Below are positions 1-9,143 of a stretch of DNA of 64,000 bases, one piece after another. The number at the start of each line of letters is the position of its first letter. Positions within the stretch are counted from its first letter, which is position 1. A model generated the notes under the pieces. The model saw nothing but the letters and a program-made list of their open reading frames with translations. It had not been told where the DNA came from and made no database searches. The stretch is from Sphingorhabdus contaminans (GTDB lineage: Bacteria > Pseudomonadota > Alphaproteobacteria > Sphingomonadales > Sphingomonadaceae). The DNA lies in NCBI RefSeq assembly GCF_007280415.1, contig NZ_VKKU01000002.1, forward strand, positions 868,001 to 932,000, read 5' to 3'. Made by a program: the position numbers and the translations under genes.

Positions 1-315
1 GCTTTGGTACGCGCCAGCTCGGTATTGAGCATTGCAGCCTCCGCCGTGGCACCCGACGAGTTGAACGCGCTGAAGGCGGTGGTCGACGCAGCGCCGGACG
101 ACCATGCCAAACGGATAGAACTCGCCAATGCCCTGATGGCGGCTGGCCAGCGCGATGAAGCAGCCGATGCGCTGCTGCACAGTATCGCTGCCGACCGTGA
201 ATGGAATGACGGTGCGGCCAAGGCGCGGCTGCTCGAAATTTTTGCGATGATCGGTTTGGAAGATCCCTGGGTGTCAGCCACCCGCCGCAAATTGTCGGCC
301 ATATTGTTCGGATGA
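1..315 (+). CDS. C-terminal part of a thioredoxin/TPR co-chaperone-like protein (5' end outside window)
   Basis: The reading frame is open from base 1, so the gene begins upstream of the window. The visible 104 residues are helical and alanine-rich, with a TPR-like stretch (LANALMAAGQRDEAADALL) and an ending (GLEDPWVSATRRKLSAILFG) typical of the C-terminus of CnoX/YbbN-type thioredoxin-TPR fusions, which hold unfolded and oxidised clients. The thioredoxin domain itself would lie outside the window, so the assignment rests on the tail and on the neighbour. The stop codon overlaps the start of the LON-domain gene by 4 bases (ATGA), suggesting coupled translation. Confidence 0.6.
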   Translation, partial: ALVRASSVLSIAASAVAPDELNALKAVVDAAPDDHAKRIELANALMAAGQRDEAADALLHSIAADREWNDGAAKARLLEIFAMIGLEDPWVSATRRKLSAILFG

Positions 316-929
316 CCGTTCGCCGCATCTCGATCTTTCCCCTGACCGGGGCCATCCTGTTTCCGGGCATGCAATTGCCGTTGCACATATTCGAGCAACG
401 CTACCGCGATCTGGTAGGTGATTCACTCGCCCGTGACCGGATGATCGGTATGGTCCAGCCGAAGAGTCAGGGTAACCATCCCCCCTTGTTCGAAGTCGGT
501 TGCCTTGGCCGGATCGGCGATGTCGAAGCGATGGATGACGGCCGGTACAATATCATATTGGAAGGACTGCAGCGCTTTACGATCCGCAAGGAACTGGACG
601 TCAGCACCAGTTTCCGACAGGTCGAGGGCGAATTGTGGGAAGAAGACGAAGCATCCGATGCTCTGTCCATTGCCGAACGCGCATCGCTAGAGATCGAATC
701 GCGTCGCTTTGCCGATATACAGGGCTATGCCGTTGATTGGGGTGCCGTGGGGCAGCTTGATGACTATTCGCTGGTCAATGCCATCGCCCAGATCGCGCCT
801 TTCGACTATGCAGCAAAGCAGGCTTTGTTAGAGGCGCGCGGGCTATCTGCCCGGGCGGACCTGATCGTACAGTTGATGCAGTTTTTCGGTCGGCACGATG
901 GCTCCGACGACCGCGTTACCCTGCAATAA
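312..929 (+). CDS. LON substrate-binding-domain protein
   Basis: A 205-residue protein that begins RRISIFPLTGAILFPGMQLP and continues HIFEQRYRDLV, the hallmark of the N-terminal substrate-binding domain of Lon protease. There is no AAA+ or protease domain, so this is the free-standing LON-domain family common in alphaproteobacteria and not Lon itself. Its role is not established; it may act as an adaptor or in protein quality control. It is translationally coupled (ATGA overlap) to the preceding thioredoxin/TPR gene, which agrees with a proteostasis role. The family assignment is firm and the function unknown. Confidence 0.85.
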   Translation: MTVRRISIFPLTGAILFPGMQLPLHIFEQRYRDLVGDSLARDRMIGMVQPKSQGNHPPLFEVGCLGRIGDVEAMDDGRYNIILEGLQRFTIRKELDVSTSFRQVEGELWEEDEASDALSIAERASLEIESRRFADIQGYAVDWGAVGQLDDYSLVNAIAQIAPFDYAAKQALLEARGLSARADLIVQLMQFFGRHDGSDDRVTLQ

Positions 930-946
930 TCGCCAGCCGACGGCGC

Positions 947-1567
947 TTACAAAAAGCTTTCGCGCAATCCATCAATTACAAATTGCGCCGCCAATGCGCC
1001 CAGCAATACACCGAGTAGACGGGTAATCACCGCCTCGGCCTTTGCGCCCAACACCCGCATGAGCGGACCCGCCGCCAAAAGTGCCAGTAAGGTAAGTACC
1101 AGTACGGCCGCAAGTGCCGCCAGAATGACTCCGGCCCGTTCCAGCCCGTCATTCTGCGCCATTAACAGCATGACCGAAGCGATGGATCCCGGCCCTGCAA
1201 TCATGGGCATTGCCATCGGAAAGACCGATACGTCTTCGATTTCGGGGGTGTCGATGATTTTTTGCGCCCGTTCCTCGCGACGTTCGGTACGCTTTTCGAA
1301 AACCATTTCGGTAGCGATCAGGAACAGCATGATTCCGCCGGCGATCCGAAAACTGTTAAGTTCGATGTGCAATGCCGCGAGCAATTCTTCGCCAAACAGC
1401 GCAAAGACGAGCAATATCATCGACGCCACAAATACCGCACGCAATGCCATATTCCGGCGCTGCGCGGCGTTTGCGCCCTTTGTCAGGCTGGCATAAATCG
1501 GCGCGCAACCGGGCGGGTCGATGACGACGAAAAATGTGATGAAGGCGGAAAGGAACAGATCGATCAT
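947..1567 (-). CDS. MarC family integral membrane protein
   Basis: A 206-residue protein with about six hydrophobic segments. It begins MIDLFLSAFITFFVVIDPPG, the characteristic MarC/YchE start, and has the conserved internal segment FPMAMPMIAGPGSIASVMLL. The function of MarC proteins is unsettled; early claims of a multiple-antibiotic-resistance role were not upheld. The start was chosen at 1567, because an upstream in-frame extension has no homology-like features and would run into the neighbour. The ATG overlaps the stop of the upstream lipoprotein gene by 4 bases, so the two are probably cotranscribed. Confidence 0.85.
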   Translation of the reverse strand: MIDLFLSAFITFFVVIDPPGCAPIYASLTKGANAAQRRNMALRAVFVASMILLVFALFGEELLAALHIELNSFRIAGGIMLFLIATEMVFEKRTERREERAQKIIDTPEIEDVSVFPMAMPMIAGPGSIASVMLLMAQNDGLERAGVILAALAAVLVLTLLALLAAGPLMRVLGAKAEAVITRLLGVLLGALAAQFVIDGLRESFL

Positions 1568-2253
1568 TTCGATGCCGCAACCTGATCCAAAATGACGGTT
1601 TCCGATGCTTGACCGTTCCACAGCTTTACTTCGACCGTCCGGCTTCCGTCGGGTTGGACAACCCATGTGTAGCTGAGTGACTGGTCGCGGGAAAATCCGC
1701 TTTTCATCTGCGCACCTTCAGCCGGAGCGACCAGCAAAGCCGGAGCGCGGCCTTTGCAGCTTGCGACCTTTGTCTCGATCATTTCCTTGGGCACGCGCGG
1801 TGTCGTCAGCGCGTCGCCATGATCGACAACCCATTTCCATTCACCGTCGCCGCGTTCGTTTTTCTGGATGAACTGCCATATGGTCGTGAAATAGCCGAAT
1901 GTGCCATTTGGTCTTTGCCACGCGCCGGTTGTCGCCCCTGTTTTGCCGTCGCAGGACATAAATGCCTTGTGCGCCTGCCATTTGACGGCAGCCGGCGGGT
2001 CAGCACGACCCTTGAGCCAAGCCTGCGCCAGATTGGGCTCCGGGTCAAACATCACCGCATCCTTGGCCGCGGTTTCACGAAATGCGGTCCACTGGCCCTT
2101 TTCCTGCGCCAATCGGGCAAATGCTATTTCAGCGGAGATGATAGCACTGGGATTTGCAATCCGCGGTTCGAACCCTTCGGGCGCACGGGGTCCCCCGGCA
2201 CAGCCGGAAAGAACCGACAATGCAACGCCCATCAAGCCGATCCGCTTTAGCAC
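1564..2253 (-). CDS. Hypothetical lipoprotein with SnoaL/NTF2-like core
   Basis: A 229-residue protein from a GTG start at 2253, preceded by a GAAGG ribosome-binding site. The N-terminus (LKRIGLMGVALSVLSGC) is a lipoprotein signal with the lipobox LSGC. The body (SAEIAFARLAQEKGQWTAFR, then AVMFDPEPN and KWVVDHGDAL) resembles the NTF2/SnoaL-like DUF4440 fold often seen in small periplasmic proteins. No catalytic residues are recognisable. It follows folD by one base and overlaps marC by four, so it sits in the middle of the yggT-folD-lipoprotein-marC unit. The function is unknown. Confidence 0.7.
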   Translation of the reverse strand: MLKRIGLMGVALSVLSGCAGGPRAPEGFEPRIANPSAIISAEIAFARLAQEKGQWTAFRETAAKDAVMFDPEPNLAQAWLKGRADPPAAVKWQAHKAFMSCDGKTGATTGAWQRPNGTFGYFTTIWQFIQKNERGDGEWKWVVDHGDALTTPRVPKEMIETKVASCKGRAPALLVAPAEGAQMKSGFSRDQSLSYTWVVQPDGSRTVEVKLWNGQASETVILDQVAASK

Positions 2254-2254
2254 A

Positions 2255-3151
2255 TCATATTCCTTCAGGTTGTGGAAGGTCAGCGCGACGATATGCCGCA
2301 ACCAGCGTATTGCGCAGAAGACAGGCTATTGTCATGGGGCCAACCCCTCCCGGTACCGGTGTGATGGCGGCAGAATGCCCTGCCGCTTCGGCAAAGGCAA
2401 CATCGCCGACCAGACGACCTTTGGTTTCACCTTCGGCCGGTGGCAGCCGGTTAATACCAACATCGATTACAACTGCCCCGTCCTTGATCCAGTCGCCCTT
2501 CACCATTTCCGCGCGGCCAACTGCGGCCACGATGATATCGGCACGGCGAACGACATCCGCCAAATCCTGTGTCCGGCTATGTGCGATTGTTACAGTGCAG
2601 TTTTCGGCGAGCAAAAGCTGCGCCATCGGCTTGCCCACAATATTGGAACGACCGATGACCACCGCATTTTTACCGGACAGATCGCCCATCCGGTCTTTGA
2701 GCAGCATCAGACAGCCCAAAGGCGTACATGGAACAAATGCCTCTTCACCCACGGCAAGCCGTCCGGCGTTGACCACGTGAAACCCGTCCACATCCTTGGC
2801 CGGATCCAGCGCGGCAATGACGGCCTTGTCGTCCATGTGCGGCGGCAAAGGTAATTGAACAAGGATACCGTCAACCTGTTCATCGGCGTTGAGTCTTTCG
2901 ACCAGTGCGATCAGATCGGACTGCGCGGTATCTGCAGGCAGACGATATTCGAAACTGGCCATTCCCGCTTCAATGGTCGCCTTTTTCTTCGAGCCGACAT
3001 AGACTTGGCTGGCGGGATCGTCGCCGACCAGTACAACGGCCAGGCCGGGCTTGCGACCGGTGTGTTGCACAAAATTTGGTACAGACGCAGCAATACGTCC
3101 GCGCAGATCCGCGGCGAATGCCTTTCCATCAATGATCGTATCTGTGCTCAC
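2255..3151 (-). CDS. folD: Bifunctional methylenetetrahydrofolate dehydrogenase/cyclohydrolase
   Basis: A 298-residue FolD, which interconverts 5,10-methylene-, methenyl- and 10-formyl-tetrahydrofolate with NADP in the cytosol. Seen in order: the substrate region with GSKKKA (catalytic Lys) and [11 protein letters not shown], the Rossmann motif [11 protein letters not shown], and the C-terminal PGGVGPMT signature. The length is normal for the family. The start is GTG, overlapping the stop of yggT (GTGA), which points to coupled translation. Confidence 0.97.
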   Translation of the reverse strand: MSTDTIIDGKAFAADLRGRIAASVPNFVQHTGRKPGLAVVLVGDDPASQVYVGSKKKATIEAGMASFEYRLPADTAQSDLIALVERLNADEQVDGILVQLPLPPHMDDKAVIAALDPAKDVDGFHVVNAGRLAVGEEAFVPCTPLGCLMLLKDRMGDLSGKNAVVIGRSNIVGKPMAQLLLAENCTVTIAHSRTQDLADVVRRADIIVAAVGRAEMVKGDWIKDGAVVIDVGINRLPPAEGETKGRLVGDVAFAEAAGHSAAITPVPGGVGPMTIACLLRNTLVAAYRRADLPQPEGI

Positions 3152-3450
3152 ATGCCCGCCGAAGCAATGTCATTGGCGAGGCCCATCAGCAGCATTTGCA
3201 GAATGCGCAGTCCGATCAGCAGGACCATGGGTGAAAAGTCGATCATGCCTGTATCCGGCATGATCTTGCGTATCGGTTTCAAAAACGGGTCCAGGATCAT
3301 GTTGAGGGCATGCCAGATGGAGGACACGAAATTGTTCGACAGACTCACCACATTGAAGGCCAGCAAAAGGCTGAGGATGAATTGCACGATGACGACGGTC
3401 GACAGGATCGTCATCAAATAGCCAATGATTGAAATAAGCGCGAGAAGCAT
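3148..3450 (-). CDS. YggT family membrane protein
   Basis: A 100-residue protein with two hydrophobic helices separated by a loop containing [23 protein letters not shown], the conserved YggT core (P-x-R-x-hydrophobic-P plus DFSP). The family has been linked to osmotic homeostasis, cell-division proteins and photosynthetic-complex assembly in various organisms; its role here is unknown. It is the first gene of the leftward yggT-folD-lipoprotein-marC set, with a GGAGAAACCC-type ribosome-binding site upstream. Confidence 0.88.
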   Translation of the reverse strand: MLLALISIIGYLMTILSTVVIVQFILSLLLAFNVVSLSNNFVSSIWHALNMILDPFLKPIRKIMPDTGMIDFSPMVLLIGLRILQMLLMGLANDIASAGM

Positions 3451-3520
3451 GGGTTTCTCCGATAGAAGACAGATAGCAGCGATTAGCCGAGGCGGCGCGC
3501 TGTATCAATCACCTAAAACA

Positions 3521-4411
3521 CTATTTGTGAATCAGCGTGCCTGCGCCTTTATCGGTGAACATTTCGATCAGCATCGCATGGCTCGCACGTCCGTCCAATA
3601 TGACGGCGGCGTCGACACCGGCCTCTACCGCATTAACGCAGGTTTCAATCTTGGGTATCATGCCGCCGCTGATCGTTCCGTCGTCCTGCAGTGCGGCAAT
3701 GGCTTCCGGATCGAGATCGGTCAGCAACCGCCCCGCTTTGTCGAGCACGCCTGCCACATCGGTCAGCAAGAACAGACGCGAGGCACCCAGTGCACTTGCA
3801 ACCGCACCTGCCATGGTGTCTGCATTGATATTATAGGTGTGGCCATCTTCGCCCACGCCGATCGGGGCGATGACCGGGATCATTCCGGCACCGCTGATTG
3901 TATCGATTACGCTGCGATCAACTTTCTGGGGTTCGCCGACATATCCCAGATCGATACTACGTTCGATATTGCTGTCGGGGTCTTTTTGCGTCCGTTGCAC
4001 CTTGGTTGCCGTTACAAACCCGCCATCCTTGCCGGAAATGCCCAGGGCACGGCCACCTGCCGCGTTAATCCAGCCGACCAGTTCCTTATTGATCGCGCCG
4101 GATAGCACCATTTCGGCCACCCTTGCGGTTTCGGCATCGGTGACGCGCAGACCGTCCACAAATTCGCTTTCGACGCCCAGTTTCTTGAGCATCGCGCCTA
4201 TCTGCGGTCCGCCGCCATGCACCACCACGGGATTGATGCCGACCGCTTTCAGCAGGACAACGTCGGATGCAAAATCGCGCGCCAATGCCGCATCGCCCAT
4301 CGCATGGCCGCCATATTTCACGACGAAGGTCTTGCCCGCATAGCGCTGCAAATAGGGAAGCGCCTCGGTTAAGGTTTCCGCCTTAGCAAGATTGATCGGG
4401 TCGATACTCAT
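3521..4411 (-). CDS. argB: Acetylglutamate kinase
   Basis: A 296-residue ArgB, which phosphorylates N-acetyl-L-glutamate with ATP in the second step of arginine biosynthesis. Amino-acid-kinase motifs are present: KYGGHAM near residue 33, VVHGGGPQI near residue 64, and the C-terminal [10 protein letters not shown] and VHILDGR-like region ([14 protein letters not shown]). The long N-terminal helix suggests the arginine-feedback-sensitive hexameric form. It is preceded by the transporter at 4415-5071 with 3 bases between them, so the two are probably cotranscribed. Confidence 0.97.
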   Translation of the reverse strand: MSIDPINLAKAETLTEALPYLQRYAGKTFVVKYGGHAMGDAALARDFASDVVLLKAVGINPVVVHGGGPQIGAMLKKLGVESEFVDGLRVTDAETARVAEMVLSGAINKELVGWINAAGGRALGISGKDGGFVTATKVQRTQKDPDSNIERSIDLGYVGEPQKVDRSVIDTISGAGMIPVIAPIGVGEDGHTYNINADTMAGAVASALGASRLFLLTDVAGVLDKAGRLLTDLDPEAIAALQDDGTISGGMIPKIETCVNAVEAGVDAAVILDGRASHAMLIEMFTDKGAGTLIHK

Positions 4412-4414
4412 GGG

Positions 4415-5071
4415 TTAGGCCGCCGCATCCAGCTTGCGGCCGATGCGCACGACCAGCGCAATGACGAGAGGAACCATGACCGCAGAGAGTACGATTTTGG
4501 CGATCATTTGCCCCATCATCAGCTCGGCAATCGGGCGGACGCCATAAAAGGAAACGGAGATGAAGATCAGCGTGTCGACAATTTGCGATAAGGCCGCCGC
4601 GATGAAACCGCGTATGGCCAGAAACCGGCCCGATGTTCCCTTAAGCCGCGCAAACAACCAGACATTCAGGGACACCGAAACGCCATAGGCAATAATGCCC
4701 GCGGCCATCATCCGGCCGCTTTGCCCGACGATGATGGGAAAGGCTTCCTTCGCCGGTTCATACATGCCCGCATCGGTGGGCAGTTGAAGGACGAAGTAGG
4801 ACAGACCGATGGCGATAAACAGCGGGACAAAACCGTAGCGGACGAGACGGTCCGCTATTTCCCGCCCGTGCAGTTCGGCAATCGCGCTTGATACCGCGAT
4901 CAGGGTCAGGAAAGGAAAAATCCCGGCCTCGACGGCCAAGGGACCGATCGCCACCTGCTTTGCGCCCAGAAATCCGCCTAAGGGAACCATGCCGCCGTAA
5001 AAGATCGCAAATACAAAGAGCGAGCGGGGAACGGCACCCAGTGATGTGCCCGATGTGGTCTGTTCAGTCAT
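4415..5071 (-). CDS. Queuosine precursor transporter (YhhQ/VUT family)
   Basis: A 218-residue membrane protein with about six helices. The order GFLGAKQVAIGP, AELHGREIADRLVRYGF, IVDTLIFISVSFYG matches the YhhQ/DUF165 family that imports preQ0/preQ1 for the queuosine modification of tRNA. The start was set at the ATG at 5071; a GTG two codons upstream is possible. It shares a short divergent intergenic region (5072-5158) with the nucleoside transporter and is followed by argB. Confidence 0.87.
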   Translation of the reverse strand: MTEQTTSGTSLGAVPRSLFVFAIFYGGMVPLGGFLGAKQVAIGPLAVEAGIFPFLTLIAVSSAIAELHGREIADRLVRYGFVPLFIAIGLSYFVLQLPTDAGMYEPAKEAFPIIVGQSGRMMAAGIIAYGVSVSLNVWLFARLKGTSGRFLAIRGFIAAALSQIVDTLIFISVSFYGVRPIAELMMGQMIAKIVLSAVMVPLVIALVVRIGRKLDAAA

Positions 5072-5158
5072 GGACACTGACTAGCGTCTAATTTTATTGG
5101 CGCAAGACCGAGGTTGACGCTAGGTGGGGGGTAAAGTGCTTGGGGTCGGGAGTTTTTC

Positions 5159-6424
5159 ATGCAAATTTTGTTAAGCCTTGCCGGCATGGTTTTGATTTTG
5201 GCGATTGCGGTTGCGCTTTCGTCAAACCGCCGCGCCATCAAGTTTCGCGTTGTCGGTGCCGCCTTTGCATTACAGGCCAGCCTGGCTGCGCTGGTCCTTT
5301 ATGTGCCGTGGGGCAAGACAGTGCTGGAAGTCATGTCGAATGGCGTATCCAATCTACTGGGTTATGCGGCTGCCGGGACAAATTTCATCTTCGGTCCGAT
5401 CGCGACACCGGAAATTGGCGGGACCAGCTTTGCGATAGCGGCCTTGCCCGTCATCATCTTTTTCGCGTCGTTGATCTCGATCCTCTATTATCTGGGCCTG
5501 ATGCAATATGTGATCCGCTGGATCGGTGGCGGCTTGCAAAAGGTTACCGGCATCTCGAAGGTTGAAAGCCTCTGCGCCGCTGCCAACATATTTGTCGGCC
5601 AGTCGGAATCGCCGCTCGTCATCCGACCCTATCTGGCGAGCCTGAAGCCCGAGCAGCTCTTTTGTGTCATGACCGTCGGCATGGCCGGTGTCGCCGGCAC
5701 CATATTAGCCGCTTATGCGTCGATGGGTATCCGCATCGATTATCTGCTTGCCGCTGCATTCATGTCGGCGCCGGGGGGTATCCTCATGGCCAAACTGATG
5801 ATGCCGGATGTCCCGCCCCTGCCGGTGAGCGAGGGTGACCCCGCGCTTTCCAATCCGCATCCGGATGAAGAACCCGTCATCCTTGCCGATGATGGTGAAG
5901 AAAAGCCCGCCAACATCATCATGGCCGCTGCCCAGGGTGCGCAAACGGGGGTCAAACTGGCCGTTGCCGTGGGTGCAATGGTGCTGGCCTTTGTTGCTCT
6001 CGTGGCTCTTGCCAATGGGATATTGGGCGGGATCGGCGGATGGTTCGGGCAGCCAGGCCTGAGCTTCCAGCAAATTGTGGGCTATGTCTTTGCGCCGGTC
6101 ATGTATCTGCTCGGCGTTCCCTGGGGCGAAGCGTTGCAGGCAGGCGGCCTTTTCGGCACCAAAATCGTCCTCAACGAATTTGTCGCCTTCATCGATTTGG
6201 GGGCGTTGAAGACTTTGTCCCCTGCCACCGTCGGCATCGTGACCTTTGCCCTGTGCGGTTTCTCCAATTTTTCGTCAATCGCCATCCAGATGGCCGTTAC
6301 CGGCGGGCTGGCACCCAACCAGCGACCTGTGATCGCGAAGCTCGGCCTCAAAGCCTTGGCGGCGGGGTCCCTATCCAACCTGATGAGCGCCGCCCTGGCG
6401 GGGCTTTTCCTCAGCTTGGGCTAA
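5159..6424 (+). CDS. Concentrative nucleoside transporter (NupC family)
   Basis: A 421-residue inner-membrane transporter. Seen are the N-terminal NupC helix set, the re-entrant hairpin SLCAAANIFVGQSESPLVIRP, and the C-terminal core ALCGFSNFSSIAIQMAVTGG, which contain the conserved nucleoside and Na+/H+ coordinating residues (Q-S-E-S and F-S-N). A polar loop around residues 215-250 is longer than in E. coli NupC. It should import nucleosides using the cation gradient. It reads convergently toward mutS with 7 bases between the stops. Confidence 0.93.
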   Translation: MQILLSLAGMVLILAIAVALSSNRRAIKFRVVGAAFALQASLAALVLYVPWGKTVLEVMSNGVSNLLGYAAAGTNFIFGPIATPEIGGTSFAIAALPVIIFFASLISILYYLGLMQYVIRWIGGGLQKVTGISKVESLCAAANIFVGQSESPLVIRPYLASLKPEQLFCVMTVGMAGVAGTILAAYASMGIRIDYLLAAAFMSAPGGILMAKLMMPDVPPLPVSEGDPALSNPHPDEEPVILADDGEEKPANIIMAAAQGAQTGVKLAVAVGAMVLAFVALVALANGILGGIGGWFGQPGLSFQQIVGYVFAPVMYLLGVPWGEALQAGGLFGTKIVLNEFVAFIDLGALKTLSPATVGIVTFALCGFSNFSSIAIQMAVTGGLAPNQRPVIAKLGLKALAAGSLSNLMSAALAGLFLSLG

Positions 6425-6431
6425 AGCCAGA

Positions 6432-9038
6432 TCACCCCTCACCCGCCGTGCGCTTCAGCTCATAGAGCAGGTCAAGCGCGGCCCGCGGGCTGAGGGCGTC
6501 GATGTCGAGCCCGTTCAGCTTTTCCCTCAAAACATCGACCCTAGCTTCAGCCGAGTTAAGAGCGGCGCTAAAAAGAGGAAGATCATCGAGTCCTGCGGCT
6601 AGTCCCCCGGTCTCGGCACGGCCTTTCTCCAGTTTAGTCAGCACCGACTGTGCCCTGGCAATCACTGCCGGCGGCAACCCTGCCAATTTAGCAACTGCAA
6701 TGCCATAGCTACGGTCGGCAGCACCTTCTGCCAGTTCATGCAGCAGGACAAGATCCCCCTTATACTCCTTCGCCCGGACATGGTGAAGGGAAAGCGCATC
6801 AAGACTATCCGCAAGCCGGGTCAGTTCATGATAATGGGTAGCAAACAAACAACGACAGCGGTTCGTTTCGTGAATTCCCTCAACAACCGCCCAGGCAATC
6901 GCAAGACCATCATAAGTCGATGTGCCTCGTCCAACCTCGTCCAAAATTACAAAGCTTCGGGGAGTCGCTTGTGCCAAAATTGCCGCTGTTTCGACCATTT
7001 CGACCATGAAAGTAGACCGACCTCGAGCAAGATTATCGGACGCACCAACGCGACTAAAAAGTCTGTCGACTATGCCAAGCCGTGCTGAAGTAGCGGGCAC
7101 ATAACTACCAGCTTGGGCAAGCACAATGATAAGCGCATTTTGCCGCAGAAATGTAGATTTCCCTCCCATATTCGGTCCGCTAACCAGCCAAAGGCGACGG
7201 TCTGGCGCAAGGGTACAATCATTAGCAATAAATCGGTCACCCGATTTGGAAAGTGCACTTTCGACCACCGGATGGCGGCCACCTTCAATGTTTATCTCCG
7301 CTAAATCCGAAAAACTCGGCCGACACCATCCTCCTTCTGCTGCACGTTCAGCCAGTGCAGCAGCGACATCAATCCGTGCCAATGCGTCAGCACTTTCAGA
7401 AATTGCATCGCGGCGACTAAGGATATGGTGAATTAAGTCCTCTAAATGCGCAGCTTCTGCTGCGAGAGCATGCCCGCTTGCCTGTGTAATACGGACTGCT
7501 TCTTCATGTAATTCAGGAGAGTTAAACCGCACAGCACCCGCCATTGTCTGTCGATGCGTAAATCCGGTGCCGGGTGCTAGAAGCGCATCACCATATTTGG
7601 CAGGAACTTCAACGAAATAACCAAGCACAGCGTTGTGCCGAATTTTGAGTGCGGCTATTCCTGTAGATTCTCGGTATCGCGCCTCCATTTGACTTATGGC
7701 AAGTCTACCATCGCGTCCCAAAAGACGCAAAGAATCAAGCGCTGCATCGTAGCCTTCGGCTATATAACCACCTTGCCCAATATCGGTGGGCGGCGCGGCT
7801 ACAAGCGCCCTAGCAAGCAAATCCACCAACGCTCCGTGCCCATCAAGCTTTGGTAACAGCTGGTCAAGCAATAGAGGACGGTTGTTCAATGCTCCTAGTC
7901 GCTCACGAAGCGTGCGCGCTCCATTCAATCCGTCACGTATTTGTCCCAAGTCGCGCGGGCTGCCTCGCCCTGCAACTACGCGGCCCAGTGCGCGCGCAAT
8001 ATCAGGTAATTGGCGAAGTTCGGTACGTATAGTTTCTCGTAGCAAAGGCGCTTCATGCAACCATTGTACTAATGAAAGGCGTGCATGGATTACACTTTTG
8101 TCCATCAATGGAGCCGCTAGATCTGCAGCTAGTTGCCTAGCCCCGGCACCCGTGATTGTGCGATCCACTTCAGCCAATAAAGTGCCGGACCTCCCGCCTT
8201 TTAGGCTGCTATTAATTTCTAGACTGTCGCGGGTAGCCTGATCGATCAGCAAAAAATCCTGTGCTTCACGGCGCAAGGGTAGCTTCAGAAACGGCATTGA
8301 CCCTTGCCCAACGTGCTCAAGATATTTGAGCAGTCCACTAGCCGCAGATAACTCCGCACGCGTTAACGCGCCAATGGGGTTTGTAGATGGCAGCATGAAA
8401 AGCCGCTTCAGCATTTCTTCCCCGGCCAAACTGTCAAATTCTGTTTGAGGTCTCTGGATCGAACCAAGTGGTAAGTTTTTAAATCCAGCTGGCACTACAA
8501 TTTCACGAGCAGCCAACCGTGCCAGCTCAGCTTCAACTGCATTTTGACCCACATTGATCAGTTCGAAATATCCTGTTGAGATGTCAGCGGCAGCGATCCC
8601 CACAACATCACCAACCACCGTTAATGCGACAAGTATATTCGATGCCCAACTGTCGAGCAGGCTGTCTTCTGTGAGTGTCCCCGCCGTAACAAAGCGGATG
8701 ATGTCGCGATTAACAAGTGTTTTGGCACCGCCTCGAGCGCGCGCTTCTTCTGGACTTTCTGTTTGTTCAGCAATTGCAACCCGATGCCCTGCTTTTATTA
8801 GGCGGGCAAGATAGCCCTCGGCTGCCTGAACTGGAACACCACACATCGGAATGGGCTTTCCATCATGCTCTCCACGCGAAGTTAAAGCGATATCCAGTGT
8901 TGCCGCTGCGATGCGCGCATCATCGAAAAATAATTCGAAAAAGTCACCCATTCGATAAAATAGGAGACAATCTCCAGCCTTGGCCTTCAGAATTAGATAT
9001 TGCACCATCATCGGCGTCGGTTTGCTATAATCTGCCAT
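6432..9038 (-). CDS. mutS: DNA mismatch repair ATPase MutS
   Basis: An 868-residue MutS that recognises mismatches and recruits MutL. The N-terminal mismatch domain has GDFFELFFDDA (the Phe-x-Glu wedge), followed by connector, lever and clamp regions. The C-terminal ATPase has Walker A GPNMGGKSTFLRQ, Walker B DEVGRGTSTYDG and ATHYHEL. The ATG at 9038 (MADYSKPTPMM) was chosen; a TTG 34 codons upstream lacks a ribosome-binding site. Base composition changes within the gene: the last roughly 30 codons (6432 to about 6520) have GC-rich third positions like the left flank, whereas the rest is clearly poorer in GC. Confidence 0.97.
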   Translation of the reverse strand: MADYSKPTPMMVQYLILKAKAGDCLLFYRMGDFFELFFDDARIAAATLDIALTSRGEHDGKPIPMCGVPVQAAEGYLARLIKAGHRVAIAEQTESPEEARARGGAKTLVNRDIIRFVTAGTLTEDSLLDSWASNILVALTVVGDVVGIAAADISTGYFELINVGQNAVEAELARLAAREIVVPAGFKNLPLGSIQRPQTEFDSLAGEEMLKRLFMLPSTNPIGALTRAELSAASGLLKYLEHVGQGSMPFLKLPLRREAQDFLLIDQATRDSLEINSSLKGGRSGTLLAEVDRTITGAGARQLAADLAAPLMDKSVIHARLSLVQWLHEAPLLRETIRTELRQLPDIARALGRVVAGRGSPRDLGQIRDGLNGARTLRERLGALNNRPLLLDQLLPKLDGHGALVDLLARALVAAPPTDIGQGGYIAEGYDAALDSLRLLGRDGRLAISQMEARYRESTGIAALKIRHNAVLGYFVEVPAKYGDALLAPGTGFTHRQTMAGAVRFNSPELHEEAVRITQASGHALAAEAAHLEDLIHHILSRRDAISESADALARIDVAAALAERAAEGGWCRPSFSDLAEINIEGGRHPVVESALSKSGDRFIANDCTLAPDRRLWLVSGPNMGGKSTFLRQNALIIVLAQAGSYVPATSARLGIVDRLFSRVGASDNLARGRSTFMVEMVETAAILAQATPRSFVILDEVGRGTSTYDGLAIAWAVVEGIHETNRCRCLFATHYHELTRLADSLDALSLHHVRAKEYKGDLVLLHELAEGAADRSYGIAVAKLAGLPPAVIARAQSVLTKLEKGRAETGGLAAGLDDLPLFSAALNSAEARVDVLREKLNGLDIDALSPRAALDLLYELKRTAGEG

Positions 9039-9143
9039 GTCAGTTGCGTTAGCGAAGGCTACACTGCGGGGCAATGCTTGCCCTAACCTCGCCAGCAGGT
9101 TAGGGGCAATGCACGTCGACAATAAAGGATTAGGGTCCAAAAG

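Noticed and set aside
9036-9140. MutS start at the TTG at 9140
   Set aside because: The extra 34 residues lack a ribosome-binding site and family-like sequence; the ATG at 9038 fits better.
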